DNA of 64,000 nt from CAISDA01 sp050258555. Lineage in GTDB: Bacteria > Bacteroidota > Ignavibacteria > UBA10030 > UBA8401. The translations under genes and the position numbers were made by a program. Below are positions 1 through 7,924 of the stretch, piece after piece. The notes beneath the pieces were generated by a model. That model ran no database searches, was not told the origin of the DNA, and saw only the letters and a list, made by a program, of their open reading frames with translations. The stretch covers positions 1 through 64,000 of the forward strand of contig JBLMZA010000094.1 in assembly GCA_050258555.1 (NCBI GenBank), given 5' to 3'. Positions within the stretch are counted from its first letter, which is position 1, and every line of letters starts with the position of its first letter.

Positions 1-1
1 G

Positions 2-1207
2 GCCTATGCGCAGGGCTATGTGCACCGCAATCCCGATCCGTGGCGGTTTTTTCTTTCCGTGGGCGCCGTCTCGAATATCAACCGTGACATCTTCCGGGGA
101 GAAATCCCGTTCTGGAACGACATGTCCGCCCACGGCACCTATGACGGTTTTTGGAAATCGCGGAGCGTGCCGCAACACATGACGCATGTGAAGCCCGCCG
201 TCATGGTGGTGGGCGGACTCTTCGATGCCGAGGATTTCTACGGACCGCTGGCGATCTATCATGCGATCGAGGAAAAAAATCCCGGCGCCTCGAACATGCT
301 CGTCGTGGGGCCGTGGTTTCACGGCGGATGGGCCAGATCCTCGGGCGAAGAATTGGGCAATATCGGCTTCGGCTCGAAGACGAGCGACTACTACCGGGAC
401 AGCATCGAAGCGGTCTTCTTCCGCTCCTACCTGAAGGAAAATGTGGCCCCCGGGCTTCCCGAAGCGCTCGTGTTTCAGACCGGATCGAATGTCTGGAAAC
501 GGTATGACGCATGGCCGCCGGCGAACCTTGAGCCAAAAAAATTGTTCTTTCATGCAGGCGGGAAGCTTTCCTTTCTTCCTCCGGAAGCGTCCGAGCCGGC
601 ATTCGACGAATATGTGAGCGATCCTTCGAAGCCTGTGCCGTACACGCAGGAGATTCATACGAACCGCAACCGCGAGTTCATGACCGAGGACCAGCGCTTC
701 GCCTTCTACCGGCCGGATGTGTGTTCCTATGAAAGCCGCGCGCTCGATGAGGATCTCACCGTGAGCGGTCCCGTGACGGTCGATCTGTCCGTCTCGACCA
801 GCGGCAGCGACGCGGATTTCATCGTGAAAGTGATCGACGTGCTTCCCGATGACACGCCGGAGATGCCGCGCCGGCAGAAGCATCTGCCGATGGGAGGGTA
901 TCAGTTTCCCGTGCGCATGGATATTATGCGCGGCAAATTCCGAAACAGCTATGAGAAGCCCGAAGCGTTCGCGCCCGGCGAAGCGACGCATGTCCGCTTC
1001 AGGCTCAACGACATCAATCACCGCTTCCTGAAAGGGCACAGGATCATGGTGCAGGTGCAGTCCTCGTGGTTCCCGCTTGTGGACAGGAACCCGCAGAAAT
1101 TCGTCGACATCTATCACGCCTCGGACGGCGATTACGAGAAGGCCATCCACCGGATCTATCATGCGCCCGGAAAGGCCTCCTCGATCGAGATCGGCATCGC
1201 CCGATGA
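2..1207 (+). CDS. CocE/NonD family hydrolase (peptidase S15), 3' part
   Basis: C-terminal 402 residues of an alpha/beta hydrolase of the X-Pro dipeptidyl-peptidase/CocE family, which hydrolyses peptides or esters. The reading frame is open from the first base of the window, so the N-terminus and the nucleophilic Ser lie upstream. The GTG at 20 is an internal codon. Two of the three catalytic residues can be placed. The Asp lies in GGLFDAEDF (about 215-241) and the His in VVGPWFHGG (about 301-327), matching the family's GPWxHGG. The second half, ending near IHRIYHAPGKASSIEI, is the beta-rich jelly-roll domain of the family. Its stop overlaps the next start by 4 nt. Family identity is secure; substrate is unknown. 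Confidence 0.88.
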   Translation, partial: AYAQGYVHRNPDPWRFFLSVGAVSNINRDIFRGEIPFWNDMSAHGTYDGFWKSRSVPQHMTHVKPAVMVVGGLFDAEDFYGPLAIYHAIEEKNPGASNMLVVGPWFHGGWARSSGEELGNIGFGSKTSDYYRDSIEAVFFRSYLKENVAPGLPEALVFQTGSNVWKRYDAWPPANLEPKKLFFHAGGKLSFLPPEASEPAFDEYVSDPSKPVPYTQEIHTNRNREFMTEDQRFAFYRPDVCSYESRALDEDLTVSGPVTVDLSVSTSGSDADFIVKVIDVLPDDTPEMPRRQKHLPMGGYQFPVRMDIMRGKFRNSYEKPEAFAPGEATHVRFRLNDINHRFLKGHRIMVQVQSSWFPLVDRNPQKFVDIYHASDGDYEKAIHRIYHAPGKASSIEIGIAR

Positions 1208-1560
1208 AACGGTCCGGACACGGCGTGAGCGCGGCGGTCCTTGCCGCCGTCTACCTCTTCACGATCCTCGTTTCGGCCGAGGCGCATCATCATAACGAGG
1301 ATGTCGTCGGCTGGCGCGCTGTGTCCGTTATTGCCGATCATGCCGACGCCGATCACTGCCGCCATGTGCCCCTGGGCGCGCATACGGACTGCGCGCTCTG
1401 CCTGAGTTCCACCCGCAAGGCGGACGGCGTCATCGCTTCATCGGCCGGGCTTTCCCTCCGGCTCATCGGCGCGCTCATCTGCAGTGTGCCGGATGTGCGC
1501 CGGCATCAGTTCCCATTCTTTTCCTCCTCGCCCCGGCGCGCCCCTCCTTTTCTTTCCTGA
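1204..1560 (+). CDS. Small exported His/Cys-rich protein
   Basis: 118-residue protein of unknown function. The ATG overlaps the stop of the upstream hydrolase (ATGA), which fixes the start better than the longer open frame from 1066. Residues 1-27 look like a signal peptide (KRSG, then a hydrophobic run, then VSAEA). The mature part begins HHHNED, then has HADADHCRHV and a CALCL motif, giving a cluster of possible metal ligands. A second hydrophobic stretch is near residues 82-95. The tail is rich in Pro, Arg and Ser. It lies 79 nt before a TonB receptor. Small His/Cys proteins of the DUF2946 type occupy a similar position in other bacteria, and CALCL is reminiscent of them, but membership is unproven. 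Confidence 0.6.
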   Translation: MKRSGHGVSAAVLAAVYLFTILVSAEAHHHNEDVVGWRAVSVIADHADADHCRHVPLGAHTDCALCLSSTRKADGVIASSAGLSLRLIGALICSVPDVRRHQFPFFSSSPRRAPPFLS

Positions 1561-1639
1561 CGATCGCACATGTCCGCCCGAAATGGCGGCAAAATTGACT
1601 ATCGCAGAAAAAGACGAAAACGAAGGGAGACGTATCAGT

Positions 1640-4099
1640 ATGAGATGGATGACGTACTGTCGACGCGCTGTCAATTGCGTGCAGCGTGCGGCATTGTTGT
1701 GCAGTATTGCATGGACTCCGGCATTTTCATCGTTGCCCGATGCATTCACAGATCCGGCCGGTCGGGACAGCCTGGAAGAGACTCCGGAGCATTTGCAGGT
1801 GCGCGTGAGCGTGCAGGATCGTGACGAACATGTTCCGATGGAAATGGTGCGCGTGGCGCTCATCAGAGACGGCCGTTCGGCGGCCGACGGCGTCACCAAT
1901 ACCGCGGGGCAGGTGCGCTTCAAGGATGTTCATCCGGGCTATTACCGGCTCACGGCCTGGTTCATGGGCTATGCGCCGTATTCCGACTCGATACTCGTGG
2001 CCGATGGACGCACCGTCTTCACCGTCGCAATGCATGCGCAGGGCATCGAGGAATCGGCCGTGGAAGTGGTGGGAGAGCGCGAGCCGTCGGTCTCGCACAT
2101 CAATCCGGTCACGGGCAATCAGGTTTTCGAATCGGAGACCTATCATGCGCCTCCGACGGCGCGCATGACGGAACTCATACAGCAGACAATGATGGGGGCG
2201 GTGCGCGCTCCCACCGGCGAAATCCACATTCGCGGGCAGCACGGCGAGTTTACGTATTACGTGGACGGAATTCCGGTGCCCTTGGGCGTGTTCGGCGGGC
2301 TCAATGAAGTCGTCGATCCGAAGGCCATCGACCGCGCCACATACATCACCGGAGGATTCCCGGCCGAGTACGGAGGACAGATCTCGGCCGTGATCGATCT
2401 GAATAACCGCGTTCCCACGGGCTCCTTCCATCTGGATGCCTCGGTCTACGGCGGCAGCTATCTCGTCTTCAACGGCACGCGTCCCTTTTCGCCCTCCGAG
2501 GCCAAAGCCTCGCCCGGCGATACACTGGGGGGCCGCATCGGTCCCTTTCGCGCGCTCAATTCGAACGGACAGTCGCTTTCTTTCAGCGACCACATCGGAC
2601 GCGTGGGGTTCTTCGTTTCCGGAAGCAGGCAGGAGACCGACCGGAGGATCGACCAGCCCGTGCCGCGTCTCTTTCACGATCACGGATTCGATTATTTCCT
2701 CTACGGCAAATTCGACTATGTCGCGAGCCCGACAGACTATCTGACGTCCAATATCAGCATTGGAAAAACGCGCACCGAGATTCCCTACGACCCGGCAGAA
2801 GGCGCATTTGACGACAGGCAGGAAACATCGAACGCCTTCCAGACGCTCTCGTATTTCCGCACGATCGATGCGGAGATCGACCGCGAATCGAATTTCTTCT
2901 TCGGCGCCTATGCGCGCGAAGGATCGCTCCTGCACGAGCCCGGGGCGGGCACCACGCCGAACTTTTATTTTGCTTCCGATACGCTTCATGCGTACCTTCT
3001 TTCGGAAGACCGGCGCTTCACGACCGTCGGCTTCCGCTCGACATTCGACCGGCGCTTCTCGCATGCCTTCATGCTGAAGGCCGGCGTGAACCTGAGCGCC
3101 ACCGACGGACGGGCGAGCTTCACGTCGCGCGATGCCTCTGGCGCTGCCGGTCCCGGCATTGAAAGCCTCTTCAAGGGATCGGATGCCGGAGTCTTTTTCC
3201 AGATCGAATGGCATCCGCTCGAGTGGACGTCCTTCGAGCTCGGCGTGCGTGCAGATCAGCATCGTGCGCCCGATGCGCCGCTGCAGCATCAAACGAGTCC
3301 GCGCGTGCGGTGGAATCTCTTCCTTGATGAGGAGAACACGCTCTATCTCTATTACGGACGGCTGTTCATGCCGACCAATATCGAGGGACTGCGTTCGATC
3401 GCCGCCACCGTCAGCCGCGCGCTCGAGCCGACCATGCCTGAGCGCGACGATTTCTACGAAGCGGTCTACACGCATGTGTTCGCATTCGGCGCCCGAGTGA
3501 AAGCCGCGGGCTTTTTTAAGCAAAGCACGCCGGGCATCGATGATCAGACGATCGGGTCGTCGGCCATCAGGACGCCGGTCAATATCGAGCGCGTCAAAAC
3601 CACGGGACTCGAGGCCGGGCTGTCCTATAGCAGCCCTGAGACGCCGTTCTCGTTCTTCCTCAACACCGCCCTGACGCATGCCTACGGATCGGGACGCATC
3701 ACCGGCGGCTTTCTCGACATCGAATCGGACGGTGCGGCCACAGACCTCGACCATGACGAGCGGCTCTCTGTGTCGCTCGGACTCAACTATCAGAAGCAGC
3801 GTTGGTTCGTGAATGTGAGCGCCACGTACGGCTCGGGGCTCACGAACGGGAATCCCGAGGGTCTCACATACAAGACCGGTCTGTTCGATTTCAACGGTCC
3901 GATGCACACCACGCCCGACTGGGTGATGAATGCGGGAGCGGGGCGCACCGTTTCGCTGAGCGGAGGCGGCACGATGGAATTTTCAATCTTTGTCTCGAAC
4001 ATTCTCGACCATCACTATCCGCTCAAGGGAACATATTTCAGCGGCGCAAGCTGGAGCGAACGGCGCAATGTCGTGGTGAAGCTCGGCGTGCATCTGTGA
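1640..4099 (+). CDS. TonB-dependent outer-membrane receptor
   Basis: 819-residue outer-membrane receptor for energy-dependent uptake of a ligand that cannot be named. I chose the ATG at 1640 because an AAGGGAG ribosome site lies 12 nt upstream and the product then starts with a signal peptide (MRWMTYCRR, hydrophobic core, AFSSLPDA). The open frame from 1484 would lack one. Residues about 55-140 form a carboxypeptidase-regulatory-like Ig domain (VNTAG/TAGQVRF type). A plug follows with IHIRGQHGEFTYYVDGIPVP and ITGGFPAEYGGQISAVIDL. The remainder is a beta-barrel ending in an aromatic-rich last strand (RRNVVVKLGVHL). The His/Cys-rich neighbour upstream hints at a metal-related substrate; this is inference only. 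Confidence 0.9.
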   Translation: MRWMTYCRRAVNCVQRAALLCSIAWTPAFSSLPDAFTDPAGRDSLEETPEHLQVRVSVQDRDEHVPMEMVRVALIRDGRSAADGVTNTAGQVRFKDVHPGYYRLTAWFMGYAPYSDSILVADGRTVFTVAMHAQGIEESAVEVVGEREPSVSHINPVTGNQVFESETYHAPPTARMTELIQQTMMGAVRAPTGEIHIRGQHGEFTYYVDGIPVPLGVFGGLNEVVDPKAIDRATYITGGFPAEYGGQISAVIDLNNRVPTGSFHLDASVYGGSYLVFNGTRPFSPSEAKASPGDTLGGRIGPFRALNSNGQSLSFSDHIGRVGFFVSGSRQETDRRIDQPVPRLFHDHGFDYFLYGKFDYVASPTDYLTSNISIGKTRTEIPYDPAEGAFDDRQETSNAFQTLSYFRTIDAEIDRESNFFFGAYAREGSLLHEPGAGTTPNFYFASDTLHAYLLSEDRRFTTVGFRSTFDRRFSHAFMLKAGVNLSATDGRASFTSRDASGAAGPGIESLFKGSDAGVFFQIEWHPLEWTSFELGVRADQHRAPDAPLQHQTSPRVRWNLFLDEENTLYLYYGRLFMPTNIEGLRSIAATVSRALEPTMPERDDFYEAVYTHVFAFGARVKAAGFFKQSTPGIDDQTIGSSAIRTPVNIERVKTTGLEAGLSYSSPETPFSFFLNTALTHAYGSGRITGGFLDIESDGAATDLDHDERLSVSLGLNYQKQRWFVNVSATYGSGLTNGNPEGLTYKTGLFDFNGPMHTTPDWVMNAGAGRTVSLSGGGTMEFSIFVSNILDHHYPLKGTYFSGASWSERRNVVVKLGVHL

Positions 4100-4116
4100 G
4101 TGTGGTATACTGTTTC

Positions 4117-4142
4117 GTCATCCTGAACGAAGCGAAGGATCT
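4117..4142 (+). repeat. REP-like intergenic motif
   Basis: The 26 bases GTCATCCTGAACGAAGCGAAGG plus ATCTC (split: 4117-4138, then the tail) match a motif I recognise from intergenic DNA of many unrelated bacteria. Its translation (VILNEAKDL) often appears as spurious small proteins. ATCCT and AGGAT form the arms of an imperfect palindrome. It sits between the TonB receptor and the CoA-binding gene. I did not notice another copy in the window, though I did not scan exhaustively. Confidence 0.55.
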
Positions 4143-4184
4143 CACTTTTTTGTCCACAGAAAAATCAGAGGAAGGACGTGTATC

Positions 4185-4637
4185 ATGACATCACGTGCAG
4201 CAGTAGAAGAGTTCCTTTCGCAGACGACGCTTGCGATTGCCGGCGTCTCGCGCAACGAAAAAAAGTTCGGAAGCGTCGTCATGAAATCGCTCAAGGCCAA
4301 AGGCTACCGCATGCTGCCCATCCATCCCGAGGCATCGGAGTTGGAAGGCGAGCGATGCTACAGATCGATCGGGGATCTGCCCGAAACACCCGGCGGACTC
4401 GTGCTTGTGGTGCATCCGGAGCAGACCGAGCTTCTGGTCAAAGAGGCGCACGAGGCGGGCATTCGCCGCATCTGGATGCAGACCGGCGCGGAATCAGACC
4501 GGGCCATCGCGTACTGTCGCGAGCGGGGCATCGAGTCCATCCATCATGAATGCATATTGATGTTTGCCGAACCTGCGGAATTTTTTCACCGCGCCCATCG
4601 TTTTATCAACAAGCTTACCGGCAAACTGCCCAAATAA
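4185..4637 (+). CDS. CoA-binding domain protein (YccU-like)
   Basis: 150-residue cytosolic protein of the CoA-binding family (CoA_binding_2, YccU type), a single Rossmann-like domain. Diagnostic stretches are LAIAGVSRNEKKFGSVVMK near residues 16-34 (nucleotide loop), GYRMLPIHPEASELEG (40-55), and HECILMFAEPAEFFHRAHRFINKLTGKLPK at the C-terminus, written here in family order. Length is typical for the family. A strong ribosome site (GAGGAAGGA) lies just upstream of the ATG. The precise role of the family is poorly defined. A TATACT box at 4106-4111 might be a -10 element for this gene, but no matching -35 was found. The next gene follows after 48 nt. Confidence 0.85.
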   Translation: MTSRAAVEEFLSQTTLAIAGVSRNEKKFGSVVMKSLKAKGYRMLPIHPEASELEGERCYRSIGDLPETPGGLVLVVHPEQTELLVKEAHEAGIRRIWMQTGAESDRAIAYCRERGIESIHHECILMFAEPAEFFHRAHRFINKLTGKLPK

Positions 4638-4685
4638 TTCTTCACACAGAGAAACTACACTCACACAAAGAAAAGGAACGCGCCG

Positions 4686-5036
4686 ATGGAAGATCATACG
4701 CAGAAACGCCGCATCGATTATGTCGAATTTCCCGCCACCGATATCGAAAAGACGAAGGCGTTTTATTCGGCGGTCTTCGGATGGGAATTCAGGGATTACG
4801 GTCCCGAGTACGCGAGCTTTGAAGACGGACGGATCGCCGGCGGCTTCATGAAAGTCGGCATGGTCACCGCCGGCGGGCCGCTGGTGGTCTTGTACGCGCC
4901 GGAGCTCGAGCGCATGGAAGCGTCGGTCAAAAAGAACGGCGGCACGATCACCAAGGAAATTTTCTCATTCCCCGGCGGCAGAAGGTTTCATTTCAAGGAC
5001 CCGAACGGCAACGAGCTTGCCATCTGGTCCGAGTAA
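4686..5036 (+). CDS. VOC family (glyoxalase-like) protein
   Basis: 116-residue single-domain protein of the vicinal oxygen chelate superfamily. It shows the expected order: IDYVEFPATDIEKTKAFYSAVFGW at the N-terminus (beta-alpha-beta module with FYxxxFGWEF), YASFEDGRIAGGF, and a C-terminal FPGGRRFHFKDPNGNELAIWSE that carries the usual DPxGNxxxxW/E ending. The conserved terminal Glu and the early acidic/aromatic positions are compatible with a metal site. Proteins of this subgroup are mostly annotated only as VOC or extradiol/bleomycin-resistance-like; substrate is unknown. The leader (4644-4685) is CA-rich and AAAAGGA lies upstream of the ATG. Confidence 0.85.
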   Translation: MEDHTQKRRIDYVEFPATDIEKTKAFYSAVFGWEFRDYGPEYASFEDGRIAGGFMKVGMVTAGGPLVVLYAPELERMEASVKKNGGTITKEIFSFPGGRRFHFKDPNGNELAIWSE

Positions 5037-5072
5037 GCACAGGAATCAATCACGATAAAAAGAGAAGGATGT

Positions 5073-6092
5073 ATGGAGCGAAGGGAAACACGTGTCGTTG
5101 AATCGCATCGGGAAGTGATTCGAAGCATGGAAGGCTTTGTGGAAGAGCGTCTCGGCTCGCTGCTTGTGCCGGTCGAGGAAAGCTGGCAGCCGAGCGACTT
5201 TCTTCCCGATCTGGCCGATGAGAACTGGCATGATGCCGTGATCGAGATGCGCCGTGCCGCGCTCGAGCTTCCGGATGAGCTCCTGGTGGTGCTCGTGGGC
5301 GATATGGTGACCGAAGAGGCCCTGCCGACGTATCAGTCGTGGCTCAACAGGCTCGAAGGCGTGGCCGATCCCACGGGGGCAAGCCCCACAGGCTGGGCGA
5401 AGTGGGGCAGGGGATGGACCTCGGAGGAGAACCGGCACGGCGATCTGCTCCATACGTATCTCTATCTGATCGGGCGGGTCGACATGCGATCGGTGGAAAC
5501 GACGATCCATCATCTGATCAACAACGGTTTCGATCCGCAGACGCAGAACGATCCCTATCTCGGATTTGTCTACACCGCATTCCAGGAGAGGGCAACGAGG
5601 ATCTCCCACCGCAACGCGGGCGTGCAGGCAAAGAAAGCGGGAGATGCGCTCCTGCATAAAATCTGCGGACTGATCGCGGGCGACGAGGCGCGGCATGAAA
5701 AGGCCTACAAGCTCTTCATGACGAAGATTTTCGAAATGGATCCGAAGGAAGCCGTGCTTGCCTTCGCGCGCATGATGCGCTCGAAAATCACGATGCCTGC
5801 CGTGCTCATGTCAGACGGAAAGACGCCGAATCTCTTTGCGAAATATGCCACGGTGGCGCAGAAAATCGGCGTCTATACGGCGGCCGATTATGCCGAGATC
5901 ATCGATGATCTCGTGGGCCACTGGAATATCGGCGCCATCACGGGACTTTCCGACGCGGCCTCCAAGGCGCAGGAGTACCTCTGCACGCTTGCCGAACGCT
6001 ACCGGAACCTGTCCGAACGCATCGTGCTTTCGGGCACGGAGAAATTCAGCTGGATCTTCGACCGCGCAATCGTGATCGACGCGCTCAAGTAA
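5073..6092 (+). CDS. Acyl-ACP desaturase (fatty acid desaturase type 2)
   Basis: 339-residue soluble di-iron enzyme that introduces a double bond into acyl chains carried on ACP, so it makes unsaturated fatty acids for membrane lipids. The carboxylate-bridged di-iron ligands are all visible: EEALPTY (about residue 82), WTSEENRHG (about 118-124), FQERAT (about 171) and AGDEARHEKAY (about 203-213). The two ExxH-type motifs are in the correct order and spacing for the stearoyl-ACP desaturase family. Length is normal. The gene stands alone after the VOC gene (36-nt gap, AGAAGGA ribosome site) and converges on mntH. Electron donor is not encoded nearby. Confidence 0.92.
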   Translation: MERRETRVVESHREVIRSMEGFVEERLGSLLVPVEESWQPSDFLPDLADENWHDAVIEMRRAALELPDELLVVLVGDMVTEEALPTYQSWLNRLEGVADPTGASPTGWAKWGRGWTSEENRHGDLLHTYLYLIGRVDMRSVETTIHHLINNGFDPQTQNDPYLGFVYTAFQERATRISHRNAGVQAKKAGDALLHKICGLIAGDEARHEKAYKLFMTKIFEMDPKEAVLAFARMMRSKITMPAVLMSDGKTPNLFAKYATVAQKIGVYTAADYAEIIDDLVGHWNIGAITGLSDAASKAQEYLCTLAERYRNLSERIVLSGTEKFSWIFDRAIVIDALK

Positions 6093-6146
6093 GGGCGCGG
6101 CTTCCTTCCTGCATGCGCCCCGCCCCGCTTTGCGCTGTCTTTTCCT

Positions 6147-7436
6147 TCAGAATGTCACGCCGAATGTGCGGATGACAAGAAGCATGTTCAATGCGATGAT
6201 GACCGCCGTGCAGATGACGGCCGCAACGGTCGTGATCCGGACATTGCGGAGCGGGCCCATCATCGCTTCATTGCGCGTGAAGAGGATGAGCGGAATGACG
6301 GCAAACGGCAATTGGAAGCTCAGCATGACCTGGCTTGCCACCAGGAGATTCAGGGGATCGACGCCGGAAGCGATCGAGATCACGGCCGGAATGATCACGA
6401 TCACCCGGAAGATGATGCGCCGGAGCCAGGGCCGGATTTTCACCCGAAGAAATCCCTCCATCACATATTGTCCCGCCATGGTGCTTGTGGTCGATGAGGC
6501 GATGCCCGAGGCCAGAAGCGCCGCCGCAAAAATCATCGACGAGAAATTGCCGAAGAGATGCCTGAGCGTCGTATGCGCCTCCTCGATCGAGGCGACATTC
6601 ATGCCGCGCGCGGCGAAGGCTCCCGCGGCCATGATGAGGATCGAGGAGTTGACGAACCATGCCCCGTTCAGGGCGACGATGGAATCGATGATCGCAAAGG
6701 CGTAGGTCCGCTTCTTCTTCGGAAAGGGCGCATCGGCGGCAACGCGCGAGCGGATGAGATTGGAGTGCAGATAGAGATTGTGCGGCATCACGGTGGCGCC
6801 TAAGATACCGATGGCGACAAAGATGCTCTCGCTTGTGATCTGCGGCACGACGACATGATAGGGAATCGATGCCCAGTCGGGCCGCGCGAAGAAGAGCTCG
6901 ATCACATAGGAGGCGCCGATCACCGAGACGAATGTGATGATGACGTATTCCAACGGGCGGAACCCGTACTTCTGCAGCCAGAGGATGATGAAGACGTCGG
7001 CGGCCGTGATGAAGACCGCCGAGAGAAGGCTGATGTGAAACAAGAGATAGATGCCGAGCGCGGCGCCCAGAAACTCGGCCAGATCGGTGGCGATCATCGC
7101 GAGTTCCGCGGTCACCCACATGCCCATGGCCACGGGCTTCGAAAAATGTTCGCGGCAGTTCTGGGCGAGATCCCTGCCGGTGGCGATGCCGAGCTTTGCC
7201 GAGAGCGATTGCAGCAGCACGGCCATCATGTTGCTTAAGAGGATGACCCAGAGCAGATCGTAGCCGAAGCGCGCGCCGCCGTCGATGCTCGTGGCCCAGT
7301 TGCCGGGATCCATATACCCGACGCTCACAAGAAAAGCCGGACCAAGATAGCGCAGCATCTCCCTGGAAAAAATGTGATGCCGGTCAAACAGCGGCACCTT
7401 TGCCGCTTCGACCGTCCCCTCCGTCGTGTCGATCAT
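6147..7436 (-). CDS. mntH: Nramp-family divalent metal transporter (MntH-like)
   Basis: 429-residue integral membrane protein of the Nramp family, which imports Mn2+ or Fe2+ with protons. The metal-site motif of TM1 is present as SVGYMDPGNWATS (DPGN) and that of TM6 as GATVMPHNLYLHSNLI (MPHN). About eleven hydrophobic segments follow the family layout. The open frame begins further upstream, but the ATG at 7436 overlaps the stop of the NYN gene (ATGA) and gives a normal N-terminus (MIDTTEG), so I use it. That overlap suggests translational coupling. The residues just before TM1 (YLGPAFLVS) are typical. Mn2+ versus Fe2+ preference cannot be read from the sequence. Confidence 0.93.
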   Translation of the reverse strand: MIDTTEGTVEAAKVPLFDRHHIFSREMLRYLGPAFLVSVGYMDPGNWATSIDGGARFGYDLLWVILLSNMMAVLLQSLSAKLGIATGRDLAQNCREHFSKPVAMGMWVTAELAMIATDLAEFLGAALGIYLLFHISLLSAVFITAADVFIILWLQKYGFRPLEYVIITFVSVIGASYVIELFFARPDWASIPYHVVVPQITSESIFVAIGILGATVMPHNLYLHSNLIRSRVAADAPFPKKKRTYAFAIIDSIVALNGAWFVNSSILIMAAGAFAARGMNVASIEEAHTTLRHLFGNFSSMIFAAALLASGIASSTTSTMAGQYVMEGFLRVKIRPWLRRIIFRVIVIIPAVISIASGVDPLNLLVASQVMLSFQLPFAVIPLILFTRNEAMMGPLRNVRITTVAAVICTAVIIALNMLLVIRTFGVTF

Positions 7437-7909
7437 TTCCGCTTCTCCCCGAAAATTCTGAGCCACTCATCCACCTGCGATTTGGAAAGCGAGGACTGGT
7501 CTTTCTCCTCGCCGCGCGTCTCGGTTTCAAACAGCATCGAGGCGAAATATTTCGATGTGTGCGTCGTGCAGGCGCAGACGCGCGCGAAATTCAGGATCTC
7601 GTGATCCGACGAGATCACGACCAGCCAGGAGCGGTTCTTCGCCTGGCTGATCAGTTCCTTGATCTTCTCGTCGGCCGAGAGCGGCGCGGCATAGACCACA
7701 TGGATCGGCGCGCGCGACGATCCGAACTCCGTTCTCGGCTTCGAGCCGTCGAAGACAATCGTGCCGCGGAATTTCTTCCGGTGCGTGAGCCGCGCCACAT
7801 GATCGATGAGCTCCTCGCGCGCCGACTGCGCATCGCGCGCCAGAAGCTTCTTGAGCGACGGGATGGCGTGCATCAGATTGTATCCGTCGATGATGTAGTG
7901 CGGCAGCAT
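7433..7909 (-). CDS. NYN-domain (YacP-like) RNA-binding/nuclease protein
   Basis: 158-residue PIN-like fold protein of the NYN/YacP family, linked in other bacteria to RNA turnover. It starts HYIIDGYNLMHAIP with the acidic Asp of the NYN motif. A second acidic site lies in IVFDGSKP and a third in VVISSDHEIL, and these are the positions expected for a Mg2+-dependent nuclease centre. The open frame can start at a GTG (7912), but the adjacent ATG at 7909 has AAAGG at a suitable distance. The stop overlaps the mntH ATG by 4 nt, and the SDR gene ends 15 nt upstream, so the three genes probably form one transcript. No obvious reason links a nuclease to metal uptake. Confidence 0.85.
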   Translation of the reverse strand: MLPHYIIDGYNLMHAIPSLKKLLARDAQSAREELIDHVARLTHRKKFRGTIVFDGSKPRTEFGSSRAPIHVVYAAPLSADEKIKELISQAKNRSWLVVISSDHEILNFARVCACTTHTSKYFASMLFETETRGEEKDQSSLSKSQVDEWLRIFGEKRK

Positions 7910-7924
7910 CACGGTTGCCTTTCC

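Noticed and set aside
1727..3907. 726-codon open frame on the minus strand opposite the TonB receptor
   Set aside because: It has no recognisable domain, no ribosome site, a highly charged Arg-rich composition and is fully antisense to a clear receptor gene. Long shadow frames are expected at this GC content.
4106..4111. TATACT box upstream of the CoA-binding gene
   Set aside because: No -35 hexamer at suitable spacing, so not listed as a promoter.
6093..6120. GGGCGC / GCGCCC possible hairpin between desaturase and mntH
   Set aside because: Only 6 bp with a 16-base loop and no T-tract; too weak to call a terminator.
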